A program made the position numbers and the translations under genes. Below, piece by piece: positions 1 to 9,054 of a stretch of DNA of 26,397 nucleotides. The notes under the pieces are model-generated. The model saw only the letters and a list, made by a program, of their open reading frames with translations. It searched no databases and was not told the DNA's origin. The first letter of the stretch is position 1. Each line of letters opens with the position of its first letter. The stretch covers positions 1 through 26,397 of IMG/VR virus record IMGVR_UViG_3300025697_000126; one strand, given 5' to 3'. Origin of the DNA: a virus.

Positions 1-1463
1 CTATGCGTAGTAAAGTCGGTTTGCAGATTGGTAATTGACGCCTCAAAATATGTATTTGTGTTTGCTTGGTTCGTCCAGTCCATGCCTCGCAGGTACATTA
101 GATTGGTGAGTCCCGCCTCGAAGTAGGTGTTGGAACCGGCCTGTAATACGGTACACCCATACGCCGCGTTCCAGTCGGATATAGCCGCGCTGTTGACCTC
201 CTGCGTGTCGCTGAAATACAACCCGTTCGTGCGCCCGATGTAGATGGCTCGCCCGACATTAAGGTATTCGGCTATGCTGGCCGTGCCGTTAGTGATCTCC
301 TTGACGTACACGTTCGTGGCCTTGCAAAGCGATGTGGCGGTGCCGTCCAGCGTGAGGATTAGGTTGGTATCGCTACCGGCCATGACGAAGTAATTACTGA
401 CTAAGCCAGCGGCGGTCTTGGATATGCTCTGGCTGGCTATGGCGAGCGTGGCGGTTCCCTGGCTCCCCACCTTGTCAAACCCAAATGAGTACATGCGCCC
501 GATGGCCATAACGGTTACGCCAGTATATGCTACCGTTGCCCCGACTGTTCCTGTATATGCCCCTGCGGTCAGGCCGGACAGGTTGGTCCCCAGCTTCCCT
601 CGGTTGCCGACATAGAGCGTGGAAAATATATTGGTCTGTGACGATAAGTACCCCGCGCCGGCATGCCTGCCCCATGCGTAGGCGTCCGCACCTTGTGCCG
701 CTTTGGTGATTACGTCATTGCTCGACGCACTCCATAGGATTTCCGGCACATTTGTCACATCCCCGGCGTCCCCCCATGAGAGCTTGTTGTTCGTCCAGTC
801 GGAAGCGTCTGCTGTGGCCTGTATGAACCCGTTGGTCTGTTCCTGCAGGTTGGTTACATGCCCATAGATGATGTCCGTCCAGCCCGACAGGGCATTGTGT
901 TTAGTGAGGGTGGCGTAGGTGCTTCCCAGTCCTTCGTTCGTCCCCAGCCACGGCGGGTCAACCCAATTTGGATGAACATACACCTGCCCCACGCTGGCAT
1001 TCGTGGTGGAGCGAGCGAAGTAATTGCTTTCGTTCAGGTACAAACTCCACGTTACGGGCAACATGCCCTGCGCTATGGAGCGATAGAAGTTGGTCGTCGT
1101 TGCTTCATAGGACAGCAGTTCACCGTAGTAGCTGGCCGGCGGAGGGATGTTGCTATGCGCTATGGTGAATGTGACAGACGTGCCGCTAACGGTGATGTCC
1201 GATGACGGGACATCAAGGTATATCGTGCCCTCAATAGGCTTGGTAATACGGAATGTGCAAGCGATTCCGGTCAGCACTTTGTCATAATTGAACGAGAAGT
1301 ATTGGTCGTCATAACCGGCCATCGAAAACTTGAAGTCTTTGAACGTCCCGTCGCACACATCCGCCAGCACCAGATTGACCGAGTTGCTGTGCTGGGTGAC
1401 GAGCGCGGCGGACGGCAGAACCCCCACCAGTATAACCGCCAATCCCAATAATATCTTTTTCAT
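1..1463 (-). CDS. Fibre-like surface protein with signal peptide, 3' end beyond the left edge
   Basis: The reading frame opens at an ATG (1463-1461) preceded by AAGGGG five to nine bases upstream, and stays open for about 487 codons to the window edge, so the C-terminus is missing. Residues 1-20 (MKKILLGLAVILVGVLPSAA) look like a Sec signal peptide, with SAA as a possible cleavage site. The rest is rich in Thr, Asn, Ser, Gly and aromatic residues, without long helices, as in beta-rich phage fibres. The last visible part contains two copies of a 25-residue unit that begins TYFEA and contains TNL. It is the last gene in the visible virion operon, where fibre genes often sit. Function as a receptor-binding fibre or surface adhesin is inferred from composition, repeats and position. 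No family was recognised. A signal peptide on a virion protein is unusual. Confidence 0.8.
   Translation of the reverse strand, partial: MKKILLGLAVILVGVLPSAALVTQHSNSVNLVLADVCDGTFKDFKFSMAGYDDQYFSFNYDKVLTGIACTFRITKPIEGTIYLDVPSSDITVSGTSVTFTIAHSNIPPPASYYGELLSYEATTTNFYRSIAQGMLPVTWSLYLNESNYFARSTTNASVGQVYVHPNWVDPPWLGTNEGLGSTYATLTKHNALSGWTDIIYGHVTNLQEQTNGFIQATADASDWTNNKLSWGDAGDVTNVPEILWSASSNDVITKAAQGADAYAWGRHAGAGYLSSQTNIFSTLYVGNRGKLGTNLSGLTAGAYTGTVGATVAYTGVTVMAIGRMYSFGFDKVGSQGTATLAIASQSISKTAAGLVSNYFVMAGSDTNLILTLDGTATSLCKATNVYVKEITNGTASIAEYLNVGRAIYIGRTNGLYFSDTQEVNSAAISDWNAAYGCTVLQAGSNTYFEAGLTNLMYLRGMDWTNQANTNTYFEASITNLQTDFTTH
26..130 (-). repeat. Two copies of a 75-nt (25-aa) coding repeat in the fibre-like gene
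   Basis: The plus-strand word gattggt starts at 26 and again at 101, followed in both cases by a gcctc-centred stretch. The period of 75 nt keeps the frame and encodes TYFEAGLTNL and TYFEASITNL, 25 residues apart. The copies are diverged at DNA level, so this is an old protein repeat. It may continue beyond the left edge. Confidence 0.6.
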
Positions 1464-1474
1464 AGTTTCCCCTT

Positions 1475-1502
1475 ATTTAATCATCGCATGGCAAGTTGTC
1501 AA
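1475..1502 (-). promoter_or_regulatory. Possible sigma70-type promoter before the left-end fibre gene
   Basis: On the minus strand TTGACA (1502-1497) is followed after 16 nt by TTAAAT (1480-1475) preceded by TGA, an extended -10 arrangement. The nine bases ACTTGACAA are shared with the promoter candidate at the right end. Against it: a start about seven bases downstream would fall after most of the ribosome binding site and leave only a five- or six-base leader. It is either a nearly leaderless start or chance. Confidence 0.3.
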
Positions 1503-1510
1503 GTGTGAAA

Positions 1511-4500
1511 TCATTTGCTTTTCTGGTAGCGCATCTTGCGGTGCTTGGCGCTAACGGCAGATTCGATCAGGCTGTCAATCCGCTCGTCGTTAATGTCCCT
1601 TTCGGCGCTTGTCCCCAACAAATCTGCGAAGGTATTGCGGATGTCATCCACAGATAAAACGCCCTTGAAGGCAACCATAGCCCGTTTGCGTTTTTCGATT
1701 ATTTCGGCGTATTTTAGTTTAAGAACCTTTCGCGCTTCTAGCCCTGCTTCCTTTTCTGTATCGGTAGCTGTTTCGGCATTGCCTTTTCGGGCTACGGTTC
1801 TATACTCGTTTATAACATCCACCGTCGGGCGCGCGGAATTGTAAATCATGCTGTGCGCCCTATCGCGGGTTATGGTTCGCATCTTGAGCGGGATAACTTC
1901 AGACATAAGAATATCGGATATTTGCTCGTTAGCATCGGCTCTGTCTATTTTTCCAGACGCAACCTTTTCTTCTAGCGAACGCCACCTGCGAAACGCCTGT
2001 TGTACCCTGCGCGGAATAGGCAAGCCCAGCTCTAGCGCGGTTCTTAATAGGATGCCAATAAACTTACGGGAAGCCTGCGGGTCTTCCCTGCTCAAGTCCA
2101 GCATACCCTTGGTCTTGTAATATGATGCGCCCAGCCCGGTTTCCTGACCACGCAGCGCTTTGGATATGGTATTCGGTGTCATGCCGGTCTTGAGGAACAA
2201 TCCGGCGGTTTCCTCTATGAAGTCGCCGAACTTCCGGTTTTGGACGGCCCCCATTATGGCGTCATCCAGCGGGAACGCAAACACGTTGCCCGTAATTACA
2301 TAATCTATTACCGGCTTCCCAGCATCATCCTTGCCCATGCGTGCCAGCATCGGCTTGTTCTGCCAGTAGTCGGGTTGAAATTCCTTCATGGCGCGGAGTT
2401 GGTCGCCGGGGAGTGCGTTGAGCTTTGCCTTGAGTTTATCGCTCAACATCCCCCTGACCCATTCCTCGCCACCAGCCATCATTGCATATATCCCGTTGGA
2501 AATGACGAATCCTATTAGCGGGCGAAGGTCGCCTTTCTTTGCGCTCTCGACAACATTTTTAATCTGGTTCTTTTTAATGCGGATGGAATCAAAGGTGTAT
2601 GTCGGATAATCCGCCAGCGGCAGTTTCGAGAACGACCGCAACAGGCTCGGCAATGAAGACGGGTGCTGGTAGAATGTCTGAACATGCTTGGCGGCTTCAG
2701 CGTCAGTTTTGCCAATCTGCTTTTGCGTGAGATACGATGCGTACTTAGTGATGAAGTCACCATAGGCGTATGCCTTGCCAGCCGTTTTTTGCACCTTCTT
2801 CATGGGAGAAAATAGCCTGTCCAGTAAGTCACCCGAAGTCCCGTGGCTGGTCTTGCGCCCCATAATATCTTCCGCGATACTGGACTCGCGCACATGGAAT
2901 ACCCCTTTTTTGGCAAGGTCTTCCAGGGTTTCAAGCATTTGCGTGTATTCGGGTGTACCCTTTTTTACCGTGGCCAGTTTAGCAACGAACTTCGTGGCGG
3001 TTGCCATGTTGCCGTGGAAGCCGCGCCGTAAGAAATCGCCGGAGCCAATCGCAAAGCTCAAATAGCCCGACAGTAAGTTGCGCTCCGTGGTCGGGAATGA
3101 TGTCGCCACCTGAATTGTGCGCTGGTAGCGAACCAAGTCGTCGATATGGCGCATCACCGCCGACGCCTGCTTTGGTGCGTTATCAAGCAAGTCTGACGTC
3201 GCCTTGCTTACGAAAGCGCCGTCCAGCTTCCCGAAGCGTGTACCGGACAGCCTCGTGGTCAGCCCTTTTGCTTTGTCGGGGGCGGCCTTAGTCCACCATA
3301 CTCCCGCACCTTGCTCTGTAATGTTATTCACCAGCTCCAACCCGGCAAGCATGTTGCCCTGAACCTCTGCTGTGCGTTGCATCCGCTCGATAGGCGTATC
3401 AACCTCTTGGAATAGCTTGCGGAATATCGGGGTAAGCGTTCTGCGGGTCAGGTGGTTCATGTCAATCGGGGACGAACCCTTGCTCGGCCCATCCGTGTCT
3501 TTGCCTAGAATATAATCCACCGTGTCACGGGCGGCGTTCTGTAATGACTCGGTTTTCTGTTGGAACTGAATGAGCTTGCCGCGGGTCATTGCCGCTTGGT
3601 CAACCATAATTCCGTCAATCAGGTTTTGCATCCCCTGGTAGCGGTCACGTAACAGTCTGGCGAAGTCCTGTTGCGTTTCTGTTAATTTGGAAATAGCGGC
3701 GTCCTCTTTCCCTTCCAGATACCGTTGCGTAGCTTTTGCGGCATCGGGCTTCCCTGTCTTAAATAAAATGCGCCCCAGCTTTGTAGCCCGTTTACCAAGG
3801 CGTTCCACTTGAGCGGTTAAATCAGCCTTAATGGAGTCGGCGGCATCAGCGAAGTCGGCTGGCTTTGGAGCGAAACTCTCGCCAAGAATATGACGCATAT
3901 AGAATCTAGTAAGGTAGCTACCCTTGTTTGACCGGACTTGTTTCGCCAAATCACCCTTGCCCTGCTTGACCAGATTATCGGCAATCGCCTCGCTCAATCT
4001 ACCGCGATCATTCAGCACCCATCGCACTTCCTGAATTACGGGGTGGCCGTCTGCTAAGCCGAACTCGGCTTTGAGCTTGTCCACCGACTTACTGCCTTCC
4101 ATCACCATATTGATTGCTTCACGGGCTTTGACGGGATCGGGTAACGCCTTGATCGCCGTCATCACTCGGTTGGCAACCTGTTTGGCGTGGATGTCCACCA
4201 TGTTGAACCTGTTGCGGGAAAGCTCCTCTATCTTACCCCATTCGGCTGTTTCGCCTTTAGCGGTGGTAAGTTCTCGTTTTGTCCAGCGGACAACTTCACG
4301 GCCCATATCGGAAATGCGCTCGGCTCCCGGTAGCGTGGTGACGAACCCGCCAGCGGCGATGTCAATATCGCCCTCGGCGGCAAGCGGCTTTTCTCGTTTC
4401 GCTTCCGGCACAACCCCCTTGCCCTCCACCGGAACGTAGCCCTTCTTACCACGTATCATCCATTTGACTGACTTGTACGGGCCAGCTTCCTTGAGGCTGG

Positions 4501-7500
4501 ATATGTCGTTGATGCTCACTACCGCGCTTTTGCCGTCTGCTGTAGTCGCCGCCACGAACGTCGCTCCCTTGGGCGGCTTGACGCGGACGCCCTGATTGAG
4601 CGCGTCTTCGACGGATAGCGGGGCGGCAGGCGGTAGTGGGGGCTTTATCGGGGGTTTGGGCGGTGGCTTCACCGCTTCTTTCATCTTACCCGCCACTTCC
4701 GGTGTAGTAACTTCAGGCTTAACGCCTGGTTTTGGTTGGATTGGAGCGGGCGGGGGCAAAGGGGGCAAATGTTCGGCATAATCAAGGGCCGCTTTGGATA
4801 AATCGGATTCGTAAAGAAAACTACCATCGGGCTTTTGAAACGCTCTGCGTCCATTTTTGAGAGTTACAACTTTAGCACCTTTCGGGACTTCACGTTCAAC
4901 ATAATCCTTTTGCGTATCTGGTTTCCCATTGATGGAACGGTCTTTATTCAAAACAGATAAGATTTTCCCGCGTTGCATTGCGGACATGTCTTTTACATAT
5001 TGAGCCAGTGGCAAAGCGTCCGTTTCAGCCCGTGCAATTACGGCATCTGCTTTTTCTTTGGCTTCGACTTGAGACCGCATATATTTACTGGCCCATTCCA
5101 CTTCCACGGGGTCTCTTTCTAACACAGGAGTGGCTTTTATCTTGGCTATGCGTTCCTCCGGCGTCATCAACTCCGGCTTGGTCTCAGCCACCTTCTCCGC
5201 CACCGGCTTAATCTTCTCCCTCACCGCCTGCTTCTTATCTGCCATCTTGGCCTTGACCTGCTCGAGGGGGGTGGGCTTGAAAACGTAGCGGTCGCCTTCT
5301 TTGACATAGCCATCTAGCAATTTCATCTTGTAAAAATCAATTGTCTCCGAAGATACTGGCTTGCTTTCGTTTAACGCCGAACGAGTATCTTTAATATGTG
5401 AAACAGCACGGTGATCGGGATCAAACTTCATGCCTTCTGATAAGGCATATTCCTCCGGCGTCATCAACTCCGGCTTGTCCTCGATGGCCTTGGCTACCGC
5501 AGGAACCTCGGCGGCGGGCTTGGCGGGTTGTTTCTTCTTGAAATACCCGAAAGTTTCCGTAATACCTCTTGCCGCTAATGTGGCATCTTTAAGTGTATTT
5601 TTGGAAATATCACCAACATCATCAATATTTTCTCCTCGTAGTATTGCTAGTCGTATTGCAATCTTTTCGATTTGATATTTCAATGGTTGCTTAGCAAGTT
5701 CTTGCGTATACTCGGAAGCCATATATTGATCAACCGCATCAGTGGATTTTTCATTAAGAGCGTAATAGTCTAATATTGCACCAATTTCCTTCTCGTCTGT
5801 GATGCCGCGCTTGTTTAAGTTCCCTTTTATTTCCTTAATACTTTGAGACAATTCGGATGACCCAAGAGAATCTCTTGCCCTATATGCCTCTATCAATTCG
5901 GGGGGCATAGGTTTCCACTCTGGAGATTTTCCTAATTCTTTAGTTAATGGATCGGTTGGATTATAGAGTTTGAATATATCCACGCCATCTTTCTGTAATC
6001 TGCTTTCTATGGAGTCAACTTTTTCTTGAGCCTTTTCACTTGTCATCAACTCCGCACCCTCCCCCCCGGCAGGCTTGGCGGCGGGCTTGGCTACCGCAGG
6101 AGCCTCTCTCGCCTTCGGGGCGGCTTCCGGTGCCTTCGGGGTGGGTATCGTCGGTTTTTGGGCAGGTTCTACCCCCGCCACGGGCTTTGTGGGGGGCGCT
6201 TCCCGAGCTACCGGCTCTACCGCTGGCGCTTTTTTAGGTGGCTCAACTGGTTTTGGCTGTTCGGCGGCGACCGCTTCCTCTTTAGGCTTCAGGGTGATAG
6301 GCTCCCGCGCAACCTGCCTCTGCGACTTCTTGATCAAATCGCTATATTCCTTCGACAGCACAACGGAGTTAGCCATCTCTCGCGCCCGTACTGCATCCAC
6401 CCCGTACTGCTGTTGAAGTAGTGCTTGCGCCCGTGCTTCGGCATCGCCCTTCGGGACGCCAGCCATTACCCCATGCAACACCAACAGCGTGAAGCCGCTT
6501 ATCAGCTTGTCGGTTTCGGTCGCACCTTCACCGGCGGTTTTGTAGCCAATAGCGAACATAGCGGGGTAGGCGAGCGATTGAACGCCCTTGGAGCTGGCGT
6601 GCGCCAACGCCCCTGCCGCCGAAAACAGGACGGCTTGCTTCTCGGCCTCGCCAAGAATCTTGACACGTTCCGTAATAGATGATGTCAGCGGTGCCTGCAA
6701 CTGGCTGTGGAGGCCGAACGTGCTGGCGTTGGCAAGTGCGGTGTTGATGACCCTTGCTGTTATCTTTCCGTATTTCGGGACTTTGGCAACACGATAAAGG
6801 GCATTGGTAATGGCGGGTACTTTGCTCGCAATCTTCGCCGTTGCCATCCCCGGTGCAGCAAACGACGCTACTGTGCCTACTGTTCCCGCGCCCACGTCAA
6901 TAATCTTCTCGCCAACTGTTTCGCCGGGGGGCGGTTGCCATCCCTCGCCTGCCCCAAACGGCAATAGCCCAGCCGTCAGAGCACCAGCGGCTCGCTCGAC
7001 CTTGGTCGGGTCGTAGGCGGTTTGCTTGTATCCGGCAAGTTCCTGCTCCAAGTCGGCGATTTCATCGTAGTCCTTCTTGGTCGGCTGGCCTTCCAGATAC
7101 TTCGGCATCTTGAATATATCGTGCCACTTGGCGTTTGTCTGCAAGGTCTTGCCTGAATCTACCCGCGCTTTCTTGTCTGCCAGCTTGGTTTCGGTCTGGC
7201 GTATCAGAATGTCCATCGGGGTTTCTGGGCCGGTAGGCGGTAATTCCTCCTGCGGGAACGGGTCTAGGGGGTCGGGGTAGTCGGCCAGGTTCTCCGGCGT
7301 GAACTGGATTTCCTCTGGTATCCCCTGCGTGATTGCCGAATACTGATCCGGCGTCCACTTCTGTTGCGTCAACTGTTGGAGCGGGGTCAGTACTGGTTGC
7401 TCAACGGGTTCCGGTATAGCTTCTGCCGGCGGCTCCGGGATCTGCTCTGCAACTCGCGCCTCTGAAGACGGTATTGGCATAGACGGGAATGTCAACTGGT

Positions 7501-7822
7501 CTTGATATTCTGCCAGCAAGTCGCTTGGTGGAGTTTCCCCGTCATCCAGCATCCGCTGAAGCTCGGCTACAATGCCCTGCTTCAATCTGGTATTGCCAAT
7601 CTGATTATCATTCTGCTCCATACGCCCCCGCATATCACCCTTCGGGGGTAGCATGGTTTTATAGCCGAAATCGCGCTCCATCTGGGTTTTTGGTGGGGCG
7701 GCGGCTGGCGAACCCCAATCTATCTCCCACGGCATCGCGTCTTGCTGGACAGGCTCCGGCTGTGAAGCGGCCTGCGCTCCCGCATCACTTTCGCCCCAGT
7801 CAATTTCCCACGGCATAGGCAT
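1511..7822 (-). CDS. Giant internal virion / ejection protein, 2103 aa
   Basis: At 2103 residues this is by far the largest gene. I place its start at the ATG 7822-7820, which overlaps the TAA of the preceding gene as TAATG, with GGAG nine bases upstream. A GTG five codons earlier is an alternative. The N-terminus carries MPWEIDWG twice, 28 residues apart. Residues about 275-460 are Gly/Ala-rich and hydrophobic, which could insert in or line a membrane channel. Residues about 510-590 are a Pro/Ala/Lys/Glu linker. The middle carries the motif ELMTPEE and relatives. The C-terminal half (about 1150-2103) is long, mostly helical and basic. Very large helical proteins at this position in podoviruses, such as T7 gp16 or the long proteins with polyvalent-protein domains, are packed in the head and ejected with the DNA. 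That role is inferred. I see no transglycosylase or polymerase motif. Confidence 0.8.
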   Translation of the reverse strand: MPMPWEIDWGESDAGAQAASQPEPVQQDAMPWEIDWGSPAAAPPKTQMERDFGYKTMLPPKGDMRGRMEQNDNQIGNTRLKQGIVAELQRMLDDGETPPSDLLAEYQDQLTFPSMPIPSSEARVAEQIPEPPAEAIPEPVEQPVLTPLQQLTQQKWTPDQYSAITQGIPEEIQFTPENLADYPDPLDPFPQEELPPTGPETPMDILIRQTETKLADKKARVDSGKTLQTNAKWHDIFKMPKYLEGQPTKKDYDEIADLEQELAGYKQTAYDPTKVERAAGALTAGLLPFGAGEGWQPPPGETVGEKIIDVGAGTVGTVASFAAPGMATAKIASKVPAITNALYRVAKVPKYGKITARVINTALANASTFGLHSQLQAPLTSSITERVKILGEAEKQAVLFSAAGALAHASSKGVQSLAYPAMFAIGYKTAGEGATETDKLISGFTLLVLHGVMAGVPKGDAEARAQALLQQQYGVDAVRAREMANSVVLSKEYSDLIKKSQRQVAREPITLKPKEEAVAAEQPKPVEPPKKAPAVEPVAREAPPTKPVAGVEPAQKPTIPTPKAPEAAPKAREAPAVAKPAAKPAGGEGAELMTSEKAQEKVDSIESRLQKDGVDIFKLYNPTDPLTKELGKSPEWKPMPPELIEAYRARDSLGSSELSQSIKEIKGNLNKRGITDEKEIGAILDYYALNEKSTDAVDQYMASEYTQELAKQPLKYQIEKIAIRLAILRGENIDDVGDISKNTLKDATLAARGITETFGYFKKKQPAKPAAEVPAVAKAIEDKPELMTPEEYALSEGMKFDPDHRAVSHIKDTRSALNESKPVSSETIDFYKMKLLDGYVKEGDRYVFKPTPLEQVKAKMADKKQAVREKIKPVAEKVAETKPELMTPEERIAKIKATPVLERDPVEVEWASKYMRSQVEAKEKADAVIARAETDALPLAQYVKDMSAMQRGKILSVLNKDRSINGKPDTQKDYVEREVPKGAKVVTLKNGRRAFQKPDGSFLYESDLSKAALDYAEHLPPLPPPAPIQPKPGVKPEVTTPEVAGKMKEAVKPPPKPPIKPPLPPAAPLSVEDALNQGVRVKPPKGATFVAATTADGKSAVVSINDISSLKEAGPYKSVKWMIRGKKGYVPVEGKGVVPEAKREKPLAAEGDIDIAAGGFVTTLPGAERISDMGREVVRWTKRELTTAKGETAEWGKIEELSRNRFNMVDIHAKQVANRVMTAIKALPDPVKAREAINMVMEGSKSVDKLKAEFGLADGHPVIQEVRWVLNDRGRLSEAIADNLVKQGKGDLAKQVRSNKGSYLTRFYMRHILGESFAPKPADFADAADSIKADLTAQVERLGKRATKLGRILFKTGKPDAAKATQRYLEGKEDAAISKLTETQQDFARLLRDRYQGMQNLIDGIMVDQAAMTRGKLIQFQQKTESLQNAARDTVDYILGKDTDGPSKGSSPIDMNHLTRRTLTPIFRKLFQEVDTPIERMQRTAEVQGNMLAGLELVNNITEQGAGVWWTKAAPDKAKGLTTRLSGTRFGKLDGAFVSKATSDLLDNAPKQASAVMRHIDDLVRYQRTIQVATSFPTTERNLLSGYLSFAIGSGDFLRRGFHGNMATATKFVAKLATVKKGTPEYTQMLETLEDLAKKGVFHVRESSIAEDIMGRKTSHGTSGDLLDRLFSPMKKVQKTAGKAYAYGDFITKYASYLTQKQIGKTDAEAAKHVQTFYQHPSSLPSLLRSFSKLPLADYPTYTFDSIRIKKNQIKNVVESAKKGDLRPLIGFVISNGIYAMMAGGEEWVRGMLSDKLKAKLNALPGDQLRAMKEFQPDYWQNKPMLARMGKDDAGKPVIDYVITGNVFAFPLDDAIMGAVQNRKFGDFIEETAGLFLKTGMTPNTISKALRGQETGLGASYYKTKGMLDLSREDPQASRKFIGILLRTALELGLPIPRRVQQAFRRWRSLEEKVASGKIDRADANEQISDILMSEVIPLKMRTITRDRAHSMIYNSARPTVDVINEYRTVARKGNAETATDTEKEAGLEARKVLKLKYAEIIEKRKRAMVAFKGVLSVDDIRNTFADLLGTSAERDINDERIDSLIESAVSAKHRKMRYQKSK
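5153..5477 (-). repeat. 28-nt exact direct repeat encoding the ELMTPEE motif
   Basis: The 28 bases at 5153-5180 and 5450-5477 are identical and lie in the same frame, 297 nt (99 codons) apart. Both encode the conserved core PELMTPEE. A third, partial copy (13 identical bases, gtcatcaactccg) lies at 6042-6054 and encodes ELMTSEK, about 194 codons from the nearest full copy. All lie in linker-like parts of the giant virion protein. The DNA identity points to a fairly recent duplication or selection on a short linear motif. Confidence 0.8.
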
Positions 7823-9042
7823 TAGAGTTTTCTCCACGAATCAGGATCGTTTGTAGGCCCGCCAAGATATTCGTGGTCCTGATAGATTCCGCCAACCTGC
7901 GGCCCGCCGGACTGCTGTGGAGCGGGAGGTTGGAGGGTAGGCTGAACAGGGGCAACCGGAGCCTGCGGTATTCCGACCCGCCCCTGCTCGGATTCCCCGG
8001 TTTCTTTGTCATAGCCCCTAGCCATTATGCCCAGTTGAATCTTCTGTTGATATGCCCGCCATGCCCTGATCTCGGAATTATACGCCGACTGTTCTTGGCG
8101 ATCACCGGCCTTCTCGCTGGCAAGGTTCAATATCTGTATTTGGCGTTGTGCGATTGCCTTCTGCTTAACCAAATCGTTAGTGGCTTTCAGTTTAAGAAGG
8201 TTCCCCCTATACTCAAACTCCTGTTCCTTATTTTTCATCTTCAGGTTAGATTTGATCTTGGCTAACTCTACGCGTCCCTCTTGACGCGCCTTCTCCATCG
8301 CTTCTTGCTGACCATACTTGGTGACAAGATTATCTGCCCTCTGTTGCAATGCCTCCTGCGCTATCTGCGTGCGCGCCTGCGTTTCACCAAGCCGCCCTTT
8401 CGCCAACACTTGCTTCGACATGCCGTACCGTTCCTCGACGGGGCGTGTGCCACGAAATTCCGCAAGCTCCCTAGCCGACTTCGCCGCCGACAGTTTGCCT
8501 TGAGCGGTTTCAGCTTTAGTCGCCAACTCGGTCGGGGCAAGGGCGTATTTCTGCGCTTCGATGGCTCCCAGCCGTTCCTGTTCTGGAATCGCGAATTGCG
8601 AACGCCGCTTCAACGTGCCAACGGCCTCGATCTGTTCGGGGGTCTGGTATTGCAATTCCCCGCCAAGCCCGCGCCGTGTGCCGCCGCCTGATAGCTCAAT
8701 ACTGGTCGTATCGCCCAATCCGCGATGGATGCGGGTGGGTATCTTCGACCCAGTAGCCGACTTCTTCGCGCTCCCGTATTTAACGCCCGGAATGGCACGT
8801 GTAGCCCGTGGCGCGGACGGCTGGTAGGTCGTGCCTTGGTTCTTCTGGAACGCCCGCGCATAGCTCATGTAGTTGCCGAACAAGCTCTTGATGCCAGCGG
8901 GTAGATTATCAAACTCGTCTGGCGTGTAAAGGTTGGAGTACATCTTCTTGAATAATTCGTTCTGCTTCGAGCGGTACATTCCGGTGGACGACTCCCATGT
9001 GTCCCCGCCGGACCGCTCATCCCATACGTTAAAAGGTGGCAT
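7822..9042 (-). CDS. Helical, coiled-coil virion protein, probable internal/ejection protein
   Basis: 406 residues, with AGGAG six bases before the ATG. The N-terminal 130 residues are Gly/Ser/Arg-rich. Residues about 135-345 are Ala/Gln/Glu/Lys/Arg-rich with heptad-like spacing, suggesting one long coiled coil. The last 50 residues are Pro/Gln/Gly-rich. Its stop overlaps the start of the 2103-aa gene (TAATG), so the two are probably translated together. Size, helical character and position just upstream of the giant protein resemble the internal core or ejection proteins of podoviruses. That is inference from context, as no family was recognised. Confidence 0.75.
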   Translation of the reverse strand: MPPFNVWDERSGGDTWESSTGMYRSKQNELFKKMYSNLYTPDEFDNLPAGIKSLFGNYMSYARAFQKNQGTTYQPSAPRATRAIPGVKYGSAKKSATGSKIPTRIHRGLGDTTSIELSGGGTRRGLGGELQYQTPEQIEAVGTLKRRSQFAIPEQERLGAIEAQKYALAPTELATKAETAQGKLSAAKSARELAEFRGTRPVEERYGMSKQVLAKGRLGETQARTQIAQEALQQRADNLVTKYGQQEAMEKARQEGRVELAKIKSNLKMKNKEQEFEYRGNLLKLKATNDLVKQKAIAQRQIQILNLASEKAGDRQEQSAYNSEIRAWRAYQQKIQLGIMARGYDKETGESEQGRVGIPQAPVAPVQPTLQPPAPQQSGGPQVGGIYQDHEYLGGPTNDPDSWRKL

Positions 9043-9054
9043 TATATTCTCCTG

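Noticed and set aside
5153-5477. CRISPR-like repeat pair
   Set aside because: Only two full copies, 297 bases apart, both in frame inside one gene and encoding the same motif.
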